From the NCBI RefSeq assembly GCF_040744945.1, contig NZ_CP160453.1:8308001-8372000 (forward strand): a stretch of DNA of 64,000 nucleotides. The letters run 5' to 3'. A program made the translations under genes and the position numbers. Shown here piece after piece: positions 32,729 to 42,842 of this stretch; position 1 is the stretch's first letter, and every line of letters begins with the position of its first letter. The DNA comes from Saccharothrix sp. HUAS TT1. GTDB lineage: Bacteria; Actinomycetota; Actinomycetes; Mycobacteriales; Pseudonocardiaceae. The notes below the pieces were generated by a model. That model saw only the letters and a program-made list of their open reading frames with translations. It did no database searches and had not been told where the DNA came from.

Positions 32729-34270
32729 ATGGCCGCGACCCCGTCCTATCCACGATCGAGCGCCGCACCTGTCGAGCCGGTGCGGTCGTCGGCTACCCGG
32801 GTTCAGGACCGGGGGGACCCGGCGGACCGACCCGATCCCGGCGGCATCCCCATCCGCACCATCCTGCTCGGCGTCGGCGGCGTCATGCTGATCGCGCTCG
32901 GCGGCACCGGCGCGGGCGCGATCCTCAAGCACGACCCGCTGCTCACCGACACCTCGCTGAGCTTCATCCGCTACGGCCACGGCCACGACCTGGCGACCGC
33001 GGTGCTCTACGCCGGCCTCGGCATGGTGATCTGGTCGTGGGTGCGGCTGGGCCGGATGGTGCGCAACGGGCACGTCGGCACCGCCGCCGTGCTCACCGCG
33101 ATCGTCGCCTGGACGCTGCCGCTGCTGTTCGCGCCGCCGCTGTTCAGCAAGGACATCTACAGCTACCTGGCGCAGGGCCAGATCGCGCTCAACGGCCTCG
33201 ACCCGTACCGGGTGGGCCCGGCGGTGCTCCAGAGCCCGCTGTCGGACAACGTGAGCTGGGTCTGGCAGAACACCCCGGCGCCGTACGGGCCGCTGTTCCT
33301 GATGCTCGCCGAGGGCGTCGTGTGGGTCACCGGGGGCAGCGTCATCGGCGGCGTGGTGATCATGCGGCTGGTGCTGGCCGTCGGCCTGGGGCTGCTGTGC
33401 TGGTCGCTGCCCGGCCTGACCCGGCACCTCGGCGGGCGGCCCGCGATCGCGCTCTGGGTGGCCGCGGCGAACCCGCTGATGCTGGTGCACCTCATCGGCG
33501 GCGCGCACAACGACCTGCTGATGGTCGGCCTGCTGGCGGCCGGCGTGCTGCTGGTGCTGGACGGCAGGCACGTGCCCGGCATCGCCCTGGTGACGCTGGC
33601 GTTCGCGGTCAAGGCCACCGCCGTGGTCGCGCTGCCGTTCCTGGTGCTGGTGTGGGCGCGCCGGCTGCCCGGCACGCGGACCGCGCAGCTCGGCAAGGCC
33701 CTGGTGGGCGGCGTGGTCACGTTCGCCGCGGTGTTCGCCGCGACCACCGCCGTGTCCGGCCTGGACCTGGGCTGGATACCGGCGCTCAGCTCGTCGTCCG
33801 CGATCGTGAACTGGCTGTCGCTGCCCAGCGCGGTCGGCGACTTCGCGCACACCGCGGTCAACGCGTTCGTCCGGGTCGAGCCGGGCTGGTTCATGACCAT
33901 CGCCCGCGGCCTCGGCTCGGTGCTGCTGGTCTTCATCGCGTGGCGGCAGTGGCGGGCCGCGCAGGACGGCGGTCCGGACGCGATGCGCCGCGCCGCGATC
34001 ACCATGCTGGCCGTGGCCCTGCTCTCCCCCGCCACGCTGCCCTGGTACTTCAGCTGGCCGCTGGTGATGGCCGCGGCGCTGCCGTGGACCACGACCGGGC
34101 TGAAGGCGGCGGCGTTCTTCTCCACCTGGCTGCTGCTGGTGACCTTCCCCAACGGCGACACGGCGCTGTACTCGTGGGTCTACCTGGCCGGGGTCGCGGC
34201 GGTGTCGGCGCTGGCGTGCGTGTCGCTGACCAGGCCCGACCCGCTGCGGCTGTCCGACCGGTACGGGTGA
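32729..34270 (+). CDS. mptA: Polyprenol-phosphomannose-dependent alpha-1,6-mannosyltransferase
   Basis: 513 residues, about 13 TM helices after a 40-residue Pro/Arg-rich cytoplasmic start. A GT-C glycosyltransferase: the first outer loop has FSKDIYSYLAQGQ (Asp catalytic) and DPYRVGPAVL. Position and fold agree with MptA (Rv2174), which extends the lipomannan backbone from polyprenyl-phosphomannose. MptB is a possible alternative name. ATG 32729; a GACGAT lies 9 bases upstream. Convergent with the Rv2175c-like gene, separated by a strong terminator. Confidence 0.85.
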   Translation: MAATPSYPRSSAAPVEPVRSSATRVQDRGDPADRPDPGGIPIRTILLGVGGVMLIALGGTGAGAILKHDPLLTDTSLSFIRYGHGHDLATAVLYAGLGMVIWSWVRLGRMVRNGHVGTAAVLTAIVAWTLPLLFAPPLFSKDIYSYLAQGQIALNGLDPYRVGPAVLQSPLSDNVSWVWQNTPAPYGPLFLMLAEGVVWVTGGSVIGGVVIMRLVLAVGLGLLCWSLPGLTRHLGGRPAIALWVAAANPLMLVHLIGGAHNDLLMVGLLAAGVLLVLDGRHVPGIALVTLAFAVKATAVVALPFLVLVWARRLPGTRTAQLGKALVGGVVTFAAVFAATTAVSGLDLGWIPALSSSSAIVNWLSLPSAVGDFAHTAVNAFVRVEPGWFMTIARGLGSVLLVFIAWRQWRAAQDGGPDAMRRAAITMLAVALLSPATLPWYFSWPLVMAAALPWTTTGLKAAAFFSTWLLLVTFPNGDTALYSWVYLAGVAAVSALACVSLTRPDPLRLSDRYG

Positions 34271-34327
34271 CCGGCCTGCCCGCCGGGCCGCGTGGCGGGG
34301 ATCACGACCGGTGTCCGGCAACGACAC

Positions 34328-34371
34328 GACGTCCGGGCGGCCACCCGGTCAGGGGCGACCGCCCGGACGTC
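34328..34371. terminator. Bidirectional terminator
   Basis: Perfect 13-bp stem GACGTCCGGGCGG (34328-34340) / CCGCCCGGACGTC (34359-34371), 18-base loop, between two convergent genes. Confidence 0.8.
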
Positions 34372-34401
34372 ATCCGGTCGTCTGGGGTGGTGCGGAGCTC
34401 G

Positions 34402-34776
34402 TCAGAAGCCCAGTGCCTGCGCCCGCCGCTTCACCTCACGGCCGCGGTCGCCGCGCAACGCCTCGATCGGCGTGCCGGGCAGGGTCTCGTCCTCGGTGAA
34501 CAGCCACCGCAGGATCTCCTCGGTGGAGAAGCCGGAATCGCGCAGCACCGTGATGGTGCCGGGCAGCCCCTTGACCACGCCTCCGGCGGCGAGGAACTGG
34601 GCGGGGACGACGAGGACACCGTCACGGCGCTCGGCGAGCAGTTGACCGTCGCGCAGCAACTGGTGGACTCGGTTGATCGGCAGGCCAAGGCGCTCGCCGA
34701 CGTCGGGGAGGGACAGGACCTCCAGGTCGGGGGCCAGCACATCCGCAGCGGCAGGAATCGCACTCACGTGCGTCAC
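34402..34776 (-). CDS. Rv2175c-like winged HTH DNA-binding protein
   Basis: 124 residues from GTG 34776 (VTHVSAIPAAADVL). The core LSLPDVGERLGLPINRVHQLLRDGQLL is an N-terminal winged HTH; a C-terminal helical part contains GFSTEEILRWLFTEDETLPGTPIEALR. In M. tuberculosis Rv2175c is a DNA-binding substrate of PknL, phosphorylated near its N terminus, and lies beside pknL; the same divergent pair occurs here. Thr2 or Ser5 might be the phospho-acceptor. GTG 34767 is a possible alternative start. Regulated genes unknown. Confidence 0.88.
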   Translation of the reverse strand: MTHVSAIPAAADVLAPDLEVLSLPDVGERLGLPINRVHQLLRDGQLLAERRDGVLVVPAQFLAAGGVVKGLPGTITVLRDSGFSTEEILRWLFTEDETLPGTPIEALRGDRGREVKRRAQALGF

Positions 34777-34938
34777 GATGCCACAACGACGTGGGCGACG
34801 CCCTGCGCCAACCGGGTGGTGGCGGTACACCCGCGGGTCGGCTTGCGGACACCCACCGTTGGGACCGGCTTTGACACGGATCCCACACGCGCGCGTGGGA
34901 TGCTCCAGCGCACAGCGATCGGTCGGCACCACCCACCG

Positions 34939-34944
34939 TACGAT
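34939..34944 (+). promoter_or_regulatory. -10 box of pknL
   Basis: TACGAT, 8 bases before GTG 34953, consistent with a leaderless or near-leaderless transcript. A TTGACA at 34871-34876, followed by an imperfect ATCCCAC/GTGGGAT dyad (34880-34902), may mark a second, regulated promoter. Confidence 0.5.
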
Positions 34945-34952
34945 CCACGGCT

Positions 34953-37028
34953 GTGGAAAGGTCGGCGACGAACGTGATCGGCGGGCTGCTCGAACAACGC
35001 TACCGGGTCGGCCCCCTGGTGGCGCGGGGCGGCATGTCCACCGTGTACCAGGGCGTGGACACCCGCCTGGAGCGCACGGTGGCCATCAAGGTCATGGACC
35101 CCCGGTTCTCCGCCGACCCGCAGTTCGTCGCGCGGTTCGAGCGCGAGGCGCGGGCCGCGGCGAAGCTGCACCACCCCGGCGTGGTGCAGGTGCACGACCA
35201 GGGCGTCGACGAGGACCGGGTCTACCTGGTCATGGAACTGGTCGACGGCGGCACGCTGCGCGACCTGCTCAACGCCCGCGGCAAGCTGGACGTGGCGCTG
35301 GCGCTCACCGTGATCGAGAAGGTGCTCTCGCCGCTGGCCGCCGCGCACCGGGCCGACCTGGTGCACCGGGACGTGAAGCCGGAGAACGTGCTCATCGGGT
35401 CCGGCGGCGCGGTGAAGGTGGCCGACTTCGGGCTGGTCCGCGCCGTCTCCACGGCGGGCGTCACCAGCGACACCATGATCCTGGGCACGGTCGCCTACCT
35501 CTCCCCCGAGCAGGTCACCACGGGCAACACGGACGCGCGCAGCGACGTGTACTCGGCGGGCGTGCTGCTGTACGAGATGCTGACCGGGGCGCCGCCGTAC
35601 GTGGGCGACAACGCCATCTCGGTGGCCTACCGGCACGTGAACGACGAGGTGCCGCCGGTGCCGGACGTCCCGGCCGAGGTGGCGGAGCTGGTGCGGCGGG
35701 CGACCCGCAAGGAGCCGTTCCTGCGGCCCGCGGACGCCGAGTCGTTCCTGTCCGAGGTGGAGACCGCGCGGGCGCGGCTCGGGCTGGCCGCGGTGGACGT
35801 GCCGGTGCCCGTCGCGGCGCGGCCCGCCGACGAGGCGACCCAGCACGTGCCCGCGCCGCCGAACCCGGCCGAGCAGACGTTGCGGGTGGAGCCGGTGCGG
35901 GTGGCGGCGGGCGTGCCGTTCGCCGAGCCGACCGTGCCGGTGCACCGGCCGAACCCGCTCGTGCCGCCGACGTCCGGCCCTCAGGGCACCAGGGCGATCC
36001 CGCGAGCGGAACTGCTCGCGCCACCGGAACCCAAGCCGGTCGGGCCACAGGCGCCGCAGCCGCCGCAGCCGCCGGGCGTTCGGCCGCGGCCCAAGAGGCA
36101 GCCGAAGAAGAAGACGCCCGAGCAGCTGTACGAGGAGATGCGGGCGCGCAGCAAGCGGCAGTTCATCACGTGGATCAGCATCGTGGCGGTGGCCGCGGTC
36201 CTGATCGGCATCGCCGGCTGGTGGCTGGTGGTCGGTCGGGTCACCACCGTGCCGGAGCTGGTCGGCAAGGAGCTGACCACGGCCACCGCGCTGCTGGACG
36301 AGGCGTCGCTGAAGCACACGCAGCAGACCGAGAACAGCGACACCGTGCCCACGGGGCAGGTCATCAGCTCCGACCCGCCCGCCGGGACCAAGGGCAACCG
36401 GGGTGACCTGGTGCGGCTCGTGGTGTCCGCGGGCAAGCCGGTGGTGCCGCAGGTCAACCCCGGTGTCGAGGTGGCGGCGGCCGAGGGGGAGATCGCCTCG
36501 GTCGGGCTGAAGTCCCAGCTCAACCCCGCCGACGACGCGTTCAGCGACCGCGTGCCCAAGGGCAAGGTGGTGACGTTGAAGCCCGCGCCCGGCACGCAGG
36601 TGCCGATCGGCTCGGTGGTGACGATCGTGCTGAGCAAGGGCTCGGAGCCCAAGCCGGTGCCTAGCGTGACCGGCAAGTCGAAGGACGAGGCGTTCGCCGA
36701 GCTGAGCGCGGCCGGGTTCGAGCCGGTCGAGGGCAAGGCCGAGTTCTCCGAGTCGGTCGACGGCGGCAAGGTGGTCCGGACCGACCCGGCGGCGGGCTCG
36801 AACGTGCCCGCGGGCAGCCGGAAGGTGACCGTCGTGCTCTCCAACGCGGTGACCGTGCCGCAGGTCGAGGGCAAGTCGGTCAAGGAGGCCAAGAAGACCC
36901 TGGAGGAGGCCGGTCTCAAGGTCGACGTGCAGTTCAACGACCGCGACCGGGCCCGGGTGGTCAACCAGTCGGTGCGCGGCGGTCAGCGCGTGCCCAAGGA
37001 CACCAAGGTCACGATCATCGCGCTGTAG
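34953..37028 (+). CDS. pknL: Ser/Thr protein kinase PknL with four PASTA domains
   Basis: 691 residues. Kinase domain 15-275: glycine loop VARGGMSTVYQG, Lys46 of VAIKVM, catalytic HRDVKPEN (Asp140, Asn145), DFG at 158-160, activation loop Thr-rich (STAGVTSDTM) and APE replaced by SPE. A Pro-rich linker (280-385), basic cluster, one TM helix (404-427), then four extracellular PASTA repeats (431-691) that bind muropeptides. M. tuberculosis PknL lacks PASTA domains, so the architecture here is closer to PknB. It probably phosphorylates the neighbouring Rv2175c-like protein and couples wall status to growth. Confidence 0.92.
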   Translation: MERSATNVIGGLLEQRYRVGPLVARGGMSTVYQGVDTRLERTVAIKVMDPRFSADPQFVARFEREARAAAKLHHPGVVQVHDQGVDEDRVYLVMELVDGGTLRDLLNARGKLDVALALTVIEKVLSPLAAAHRADLVHRDVKPENVLIGSGGAVKVADFGLVRAVSTAGVTSDTMILGTVAYLSPEQVTTGNTDARSDVYSAGVLLYEMLTGAPPYVGDNAISVAYRHVNDEVPPVPDVPAEVAELVRRATRKEPFLRPADAESFLSEVETARARLGLAAVDVPVPVAARPADEATQHVPAPPNPAEQTLRVEPVRVAAGVPFAEPTVPVHRPNPLVPPTSGPQGTRAIPRAELLAPPEPKPVGPQAPQPPQPPGVRPRPKRQPKKKTPEQLYEEMRARSKRQFITWISIVAVAAVLIGIAGWWLVVGRVTTVPELVGKELTTATALLDEASLKHTQQTENSDTVPTGQVISSDPPAGTKGNRGDLVRLVVSAGKPVVPQVNPGVEVAAAEGEIASVGLKSQLNPADDAFSDRVPKGKVVTLKPAPGTQVPIGSVVTIVLSKGSEPKPVPSVTGKSKDEAFAELSAAGFEPVEGKAEFSESVDGGKVVRTDPAAGSNVPAGSRKVTVVLSNAVTVPQVEGKSVKEAKKTLEEAGLKVDVQFNDRDRARVVNQSVRGGQRVPKDTKVTIIAL

Positions 37029-37043
37029 CCGGCGGCGGTGGAC

Positions 37044-37083
37044 GACAGCGGCCCCCGACTCCGCGGAGTCGGGGGCCGCTGTC
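37044..37083. terminator. 20-bp perfect inverted repeat, bidirectional terminator
   Basis: Halves 37044-37063 and 37064-37083 are exact reverse complements, starting GACAGCGGCCCCCGACTCC, between the convergent pknL and aroG genes. Very stable. Confidence 0.88.
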
Positions 37084-37097
37084 CGATCAGGACGGGG

Positions 37098-38489
<1,392 letters not shown>

Positions 38490-38492
38490 TTA

Positions 38493-38498
38493 AAGATA
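38493..38498 (-). promoter_or_regulatory. -10 box, leaderless start of aroG
   Basis: TATCTT on the minus strand, 6 bases before GTG 38486. Confidence 0.5.
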
Positions 38499-38550
38499 GC
38501 TGTCCACACTGAGAGACGGACTCGGGTCCGCGTTGTGCATCATGTTGACC

Positions 38551-39570
38551 ATGCCCGACACCCGGATGGATGACGACACGACCGCCAGGCTGTTGACCAC
38601 GGCGGTGGAGAACGTCCAGCGGGACCACCCCGTGCACTGGTCGCACGTCGTCACCGGCGACGCCGACCTGGTGCCGCAGCGGGAGCTGCACCCGATCTTC
38701 GCCGGGTCGTTCGACTGGCACTCGTGCGTGCACCAGACCTGGTTGGCGGTCCGCCTGCTGCGGCTGCGGCCCGGCGTCGACGGCGCGGAGCGGGCGCACC
38801 GGGTGCTGGGCTCGTTGATCACCGAGGAGCACGCGCGGACCGAGGCGGCGTTCTTCGACGGCCCGAACGGCGGGTTCTGGGAGCGCCCCTACGGGTGGGC
38901 GTGGCTGCTGGTGCTCGACGCGGAGCTGCGCACGTGGGGCTCGCCGCTGGCGGAGGCGCTGCGGCCGTTGAGCGCGGTCCTGCGCGAGCGGTACCTGGCC
39001 AGGGTGACGGGATCGCGGCTGCCGACCCGGACCGGCACGCACGGCAACACCGCGTTCGCGACCGGGCTCGTGCTGGACGCCGCCCGCGCGGTGGGCGACG
39101 AGGAGCTGGCCGCGGCGTGCGCGGGCGCGGCGCTGCGGTGGCACCGCGAGGACGTCGGCTACGGCGGGTTCGAGCCGGACGCGGCGGACTTCCTGTCACC
39201 CGCGCTGACCGAGGCCGACCTCGTGCGGCGGGTGCTGCCCGCCGACGGGTTCACCGCGTGGTTCGAGGCGTTCCTGCCGAACCTGGACGAGGCGCGCTGG
39301 AAGGTGCTGCGCGAGCCCGTGCCGGTGGACGACCCGGGCGACCCCCACGGCTCGCACCTCGTCGGCCTCGCGCTGTCGCGGGCGTGGCAGTGGCGGGCCG
39401 TCGCCGACGCGCTGCCCGCCGGCCACCGGTACGCCGACCTGGCCCGCACGGCCGCGGACGCGCACCGGGAGGCCGGGTTCCGGCACGTGTTCGGGCACGG
39501 CTACTACGCCGAGCACTGGCTGGGCACGTTCGCCGCCTACCTGGACCTCGGCGCGTTCACCGACGCCTGA
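38551..39570 (+). CDS. DUF2891 family protein
   Basis: 339 residues from ATG 38551 (MPDTRMDDDTT); ATG 38542 is possible. Features of DUF2891: HPIFAGSFDWHSCVHQTWL, ERPYGWAWLL, RTGTHGNTAFATGLVLDAAR, GGFEPDAADFLSPALTEADL and EHWLGTFAAYLDL. Repeated helix pairs and conserved His/Asp/Glu suggest an alpha-alpha toroid like those of glycoside hydrolases, but no activity is established for the family. Not part of the mycobacterial block, so it is a local insertion between aroG and pfk. Confidence 0.82.
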   Translation: MPDTRMDDDTTARLLTTAVENVQRDHPVHWSHVVTGDADLVPQRELHPIFAGSFDWHSCVHQTWLAVRLLRLRPGVDGAERAHRVLGSLITEEHARTEAAFFDGPNGGFWERPYGWAWLLVLDAELRTWGSPLAEALRPLSAVLRERYLARVTGSRLPTRTGTHGNTAFATGLVLDAARAVGDEELAAACAGAALRWHREDVGYGGFEPDAADFLSPALTEADLVRRVLPADGFTAWFEAFLPNLDEARWKVLREPVPVDDPGDPHGSHLVGLALSRAWQWRAVADALPAGHRYADLARTAADAHREAGFRHVFGHGYYAEHWLGTFAAYLDLGAFTDA

Positions 39571-39577
39571 AGCGCGA

Positions 39578-39613
39578 CCGAGCCCCCGGCGTCGGGTGAC
39601 ACCGGGGGCTCGG
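39578..39613. terminator. Bidirectional terminator
   Basis: CCGAGCCCCCGG (39578-39589) / CCGGGGGCTCGG (39602-39613), 12-bp stem, 12-base loop, between the convergent DUF2891 and pfk genes. Confidence 0.8.
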
Positions 39614-39626
39614 GCGAACGGGTCGA

Positions 39627-40652
39627 TCAGCCGAAGAAGACCTCGGCCTCCTGGTAGCGCTCCAGCGGAACGGTCTTCAGCTCCTCGGTGGCCTCGGACA
39701 GCTTGACCCGGACGATGTCCGTGCCGCGCAGCGCGACCATGACGCCGAAGTCGCCGTCGGCGACCGCGTCCACCGCGTGCAGGCCGAACCGGGTGGCGAG
39801 CACGCGGTCGTAGGCGGTCGGGATGCCGCCGCGCTGGACGTGGCCCAGCACGACCGCGCGGGACTCCTTGCCGGTCCGCTCCGCGATCTCCTCGGCCAGC
39901 CAGGTGCCGATGCCGCCCAGCCGCACGTGGCCGAACGCGTCCTTCTCACCGGAGTGCAGCGTCTCGGCGCCGCCCTCGGGCATCGCGCCCTCGGCGACCA
40001 CGATGATCGGGGCGAACTGGCGCTCGAAGCGCCGCTCCACCCACTCGACCACCTTGTCGACGCTGAACTGCCGCTCCGGCACCAGGATCACGTTCGCGCC
40101 GCCGGCCAGGCCGGAGTGCAGCGCGATCCAGCCCGCGTGGCGGCCCATGACCTCGACCACGAGCGCGCGGTGGTGGGACTCGGCCGTCGTCCGCAGCCGG
40201 TCGATCGCCTCGGTGGCGATGTGCACGGCGGTGTCGAAGCCGAACGTGTAGTCGGTCGCGCCCAGGTCGTTGTCGATGGTCTTCGGCACGCCCACGACGC
40301 CGATGCCGTCGTCGGTCAGCCGCTTGGCGACGCCGAGGGTGTCCTCGCCGCCGATGGCGATCAGCGCGTCGACCTTGTTCGCGGCCAGCGTCTCGCGGAT
40401 CCGGTCGACACCGCCGTCGATCTTGTACGGGTTGGTGCGCGACGAGCCGAGGATGGTGCCGCCCCTGGTGAGGATGTCCTCGACGTCATCGAGCCCGATC
40501 GGCTTGGTCAGGTTCTCGACCGGCCCCTGCCACCCGTTCCGGAACCCCACGATCTCCCAGCCGTGGGCCTCGATGCCCTTGCGGACCACACCGCGGATGA
40601 CCGCGTTGAGGCCGGGGCAGTCGCCACCGCCGGTGAGCACACCAATGCGCAT
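39627..40652 (-). CDS. pfkA: 6-phosphofructokinase, PPi-type active site
   Basis: 341 residues. Phosphorylates fructose 6-phosphate. Phosphate-binding VLTGGGDCPGLNAVI at the N terminus, substrate loop PKTIDNDL and MGRHAGWIAL. Position 104 is Asp (GGEDT) and position 124 is Lys (PKTIDND), numbering that happens to equal E. coli PfkA. Gly104/Gly124 marks ATP enzymes, whereas Asp104/Lys124 marks pyrophosphate-dependent ones such as that of Amycolatopsis methanolica. So pyrophosphate is the likely donor and the reaction reversible. ATG 40652 gives MRIGVLTGG. The mycobacterial block lacks it here. Confidence 0.9.
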   Translation of the reverse strand: MRIGVLTGGGDCPGLNAVIRGVVRKGIEAHGWEIVGFRNGWQGPVENLTKPIGLDDVEDILTRGGTILGSSRTNPYKIDGGVDRIRETLAANKVDALIAIGGEDTLGVAKRLTDDGIGVVGVPKTIDNDLGATDYTFGFDTAVHIATEAIDRLRTTAESHHRALVVEVMGRHAGWIALHSGLAGGANVILVPERQFSVDKVVEWVERRFERQFAPIIVVAEGAMPEGGAETLHSGEKDAFGHVRLGGIGTWLAEEIAERTGKESRAVVLGHVQRGGIPTAYDRVLATRFGLHAVDAVADGDFGVMVALRGTDIVRVKLSEATEELKTVPLERYQEAEVFFG

Positions 40653-40732
40653 TTGCTTAGCCAATCTCTTCTCGTGGCGTGGGTCACCCAAGCCTGACAC
40701 GTGCTGGATCGGTGCAGCAAGCGAGGGTCCAC

Positions 40733-41245
40733 CTACCGGACCGCGAAGCCGCGCCGCTGCCGCTCGGTCTCGATCACCTTCCAGCGGGCGAGGTTGTGCC
40801 GCGCGTCGGCCAGTGCGTCGTGCGCGTCGGCCGGCGCCTGGGGCAGCCGCGGCTTGCCGACGTCCTCCCAGCGCTGGCGCAGGTCGCGGGTGAACCGGGG
40901 CAGGCAGCGCGGCAGCGCCGGCATCGGGCCCCAGAGCTGCGCCAGCGCCACGTGGTCGTAGGCCGCGAACCACGCCCACAGCTCGATGTCGTCCCGGTTG
41001 GCCTTGCGGCCGCCGAGGAAGTCGAGCAGGTCCTCGCGAATCCGCTCCCGGCTGCGCCACGCCTTGTCCGCGGGCGACGGCAGCTGGTTGAGCACGTTGG
41101 CGCGCACCCACGGACCGGCCTTGGCCGGGTCGAACTCGGTGGACACGGCGTAGAACTCGCGGCCTTCCTCGTCGACCACTCCGATGGAGACGAGGTCGAT
41201 CGTCACCCCGTCCTCGATGAACTCACAGTCGTAGAAGAACCGCAC
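40733..41245 (-). CDS. 3'-5' exoribonuclease (Rv2179c type, AS family)
   Basis: 170 residues. RNase T-like DEDD fold: YDCEFIEDG gives the first acidic pair (Asp6, Glu8), WAWFAAYDHVALAQLWG the second acid, and HDALADARHN the last Asp/His. M. tuberculosis Rv2179c is a Mg-dependent 3'-5' exoribonuclease of this small AS family and lies next to aroG there as here. GTG 41245 follows TAGGGT at 6 bases. Confidence 0.9.
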   Translation of the reverse strand: MRFFYDCEFIEDGVTIDLVSIGVVDEEGREFYAVSTEFDPAKAGPWVRANVLNQLPSPADKAWRSRERIREDLLDFLGGRKANRDDIELWAWFAAYDHVALAQLWGPMPALPRCLPRFTRDLRQRWEDVGKPRLPQAPADAHDALADARHNLARWKVIETERQRRGFAVR

Positions 41246-41251
41246 CCCACC

Positions 41252-41257
41252 ACCCTA
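41252..41257 (-). promoter_or_regulatory. -10 box, leaderless start of exoribonuclease gene
   Basis: TAGGGT on the minus strand, 6 bases before GTG 41245. Confidence 0.5.
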
Positions 41258-41267
41258 GGGGTGCCGA

Positions 41268-42014
41268 TCAGCCCGCCTTCGCCTCGGGCAGCCGATCGAC
41301 GCCCTTCGCCTTCTTCGCGCCGCCCTGAGCGGGCCCCTTGGGCTCCTCCTTGGCCTTGGCCGCGTAGACGTCGACGTACTCCTGGCCGGACAGCTCCATC
41401 AGGGCGTACATGATCTCGTCGGTGATGGACCGCAGCACGAACCGGTCGCCGGACAGCCCCTCGTAGCGGGAGAAGTCCAGCGGCTTGCCGATCTTGATCC
41501 GGATCGGGTGCGGCCGCCACATCTTCGAGCCGATGGGGTTGGCCTTGTCGGTGCCGAACATCGCGATCGGGATGACCGGCGCGCCGGACTCCAGCGCGAT
41601 CCAGGCGACGCCGACCTTGCCCTTGTACAGCCGGCCGTCCGGCGACCGGGTGCCCTCGGGGTAGATGCCGAGCAGCTTGCCCTCGCGCACGATCCGCACG
41701 CCGGTGTCGAGCGCGCCCTGGGCCGCCGAGGCGCTGGACCGGTCGATCGGCACCTGGCCGACGCCGGAGAAGAACCAGCGCTGGAGGGCGCCCTTGAGGC
41801 CCTTGCCGGTGAAGTACTCGATCTTGGCCGGGAAGGTGACCCGGCGGGACAGCTTCAACGGGAGGAAGAACGAGTCGGAGACCGCGAGGTGGTTGCTCGC
41901 CAGGATGGCGCCGCCCCCCTCGGGGATGTTCTCCGCGCCCTCGATGATCCGGGGTCGGAAGAACAGCTTCAGGAGTGGTCCGAGAAAGATGTGTTTCATC
42001 AACCAGTAGAGCAC
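41268..42014 (-). CDS. PlsC-type 1-acylglycerol-3-phosphate acyltransferase
   Basis: 248 residues. Acylates lysophosphatidic acid or a related lipid at the membrane. Block I is SNHLAVSDSFFLPL (HxxxxD), block II GKGLKGALQRWFFSGVGQVPIDR, block III YPEGTRSPDG, block IV VIPIAMFGTD. The N-terminal VLYWLMKHIFLGPLLKLFF is the membrane helix. Homologue of Rv2182c. The C-terminal Lys/Ala tail is low-complexity. GTG 42014 is chosen for the GAGGAGG upstream; ATG 41999 is possible. Confidence 0.9.
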   Translation of the reverse strand: MLYWLMKHIFLGPLLKLFFRPRIIEGAENIPEGGGAILASNHLAVSDSFFLPLKLSRRVTFPAKIEYFTGKGLKGALQRWFFSGVGQVPIDRSSASAAQGALDTGVRIVREGKLLGIYPEGTRSPDGRLYKGKVGVAWIALESGAPVIPIAMFGTDKANPIGSKMWRPHPIRIKIGKPLDFSRYEGLSGDRFVLRSITDEIMYALMELSGQEYVDVYAAKAKEEPKGPAQGGAKKAKGVDRLPEAKAG

Positions 42015-42214
42015 CGCTGGGAGCGCCTCCTCGACGTGCTTGATCCCCGCCGCCAGCCTACGGAGCCGGCGGCGAAACACACAACGAAGACCCGCGCCGA
42101 GGCGGTACGGTCCCAAGGTCCACCGGCCGCCGCGATCCGCAACACAGCGGTGTCGTGGGACGATGGACCTGGCAGAGGATTGGCCTTCACGACCAGGAGG
42201 GCTGGAGCACGCCG

Positions 42215-42682
42215 ATGAACTCCCGACGCGACTCGACCGACGGCCCGGAGGACGTGGACGCGACCTTCGCCGAGATCGTGGCGAGCCTGGAACGCGAAGG
42301 TGTCGGCGGCCAGGCCCTGCCCGACGAGGTCGAACAGGACGAGGACGAGGCGGAGCCCGTGCGCTCGTCCCAGCCCGAGGGCGGGCCGGCCGTCGCCACC
42401 GCCGAGGTCGACCCCGACGACGAGCCGGACGACCCGAACGACCACTTCGTGCCACCGGACCCGCCGCCGCTGCCCGCGTTGCGACCGGGCACGATCGCGG
42501 CGTTGCTGCTGATCCTGGCGGGCGTGGTGCTCCTCCTGTTCCCGTCCCTGGTCGGCCTGACCGGCGCCGTCGGCACCCCGCTGGCGCTGATCGTCATGTG
42601 CTCGGGCGCGGGCTGGCTGATCCTGCGCATGCGCAACACCCCACCCCCCGACTCCGGCTGGGACGACGGCGCCGTCCTCTAA
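42215..42682 (+). CDS. Acidic-tail two-TM membrane protein
   Basis: 155 residues. The first 95 are very acidic and Pro-rich, probably disordered (EVEQDEDEAEPV, DPDDEPDDPNDHF), followed by two TM helices (about 93-112 and 118-138) and a short tail. ATG 42215 has GGAG at a spacing of 7. Small proteins of this type stand beside plsC in related genomes (Rv2182c-Rv2183c interval), function unknown. Its stop touches the 22-bp repeat cluster. Confidence 0.75.
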   Translation: MNSRRDSTDGPEDVDATFAEIVASLEREGVGGQALPDEVEQDEDEAEPVRSSQPEGGPAVATAEVDPDDEPDDPNDHFVPPDPPPLPALRPGTIAALLLILAGVVLLLFPSLVGLTGAVGTPLALIVMCSGAGWLILRMRNTPPPDSGWDDGAVL

Positions 42683-42688
42683 CCCCCG

Positions 42689-42840
42689 CGCGAGTCGAAC
42701 GCTCACGTCCCGCGAGTCGAACGCTCAGGACCCCCGAGTTCAACGCTCAGGACCCACGAGCCGTCCGCCGGGGCGCGCCTGAAGGTTCGACTCACCGGGC
42801 GTGAGTGTTCGACACGCGGGACGTGGAGGTTCGACTCGCG
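42689..42840. repeat. Intergenic 22-bp repeat cluster (direct and inverted)
   Basis: Three units on the plus strand (42689-42710, 42711-42732, 42733-42754; core GCGAGTCGAACGCTCA), one degenerate stretch, then three units in inverse orientation (about 42777-42840; core TGAGTGTTCGACtCGCG). It lies exactly between two convergent genes and would fold into long imperfect hairpins in either direction. Same family as 53237-53358; 32369-32434 is a diverged relative. Confidence 0.85.
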
Positions 42841-42842
42841 GG

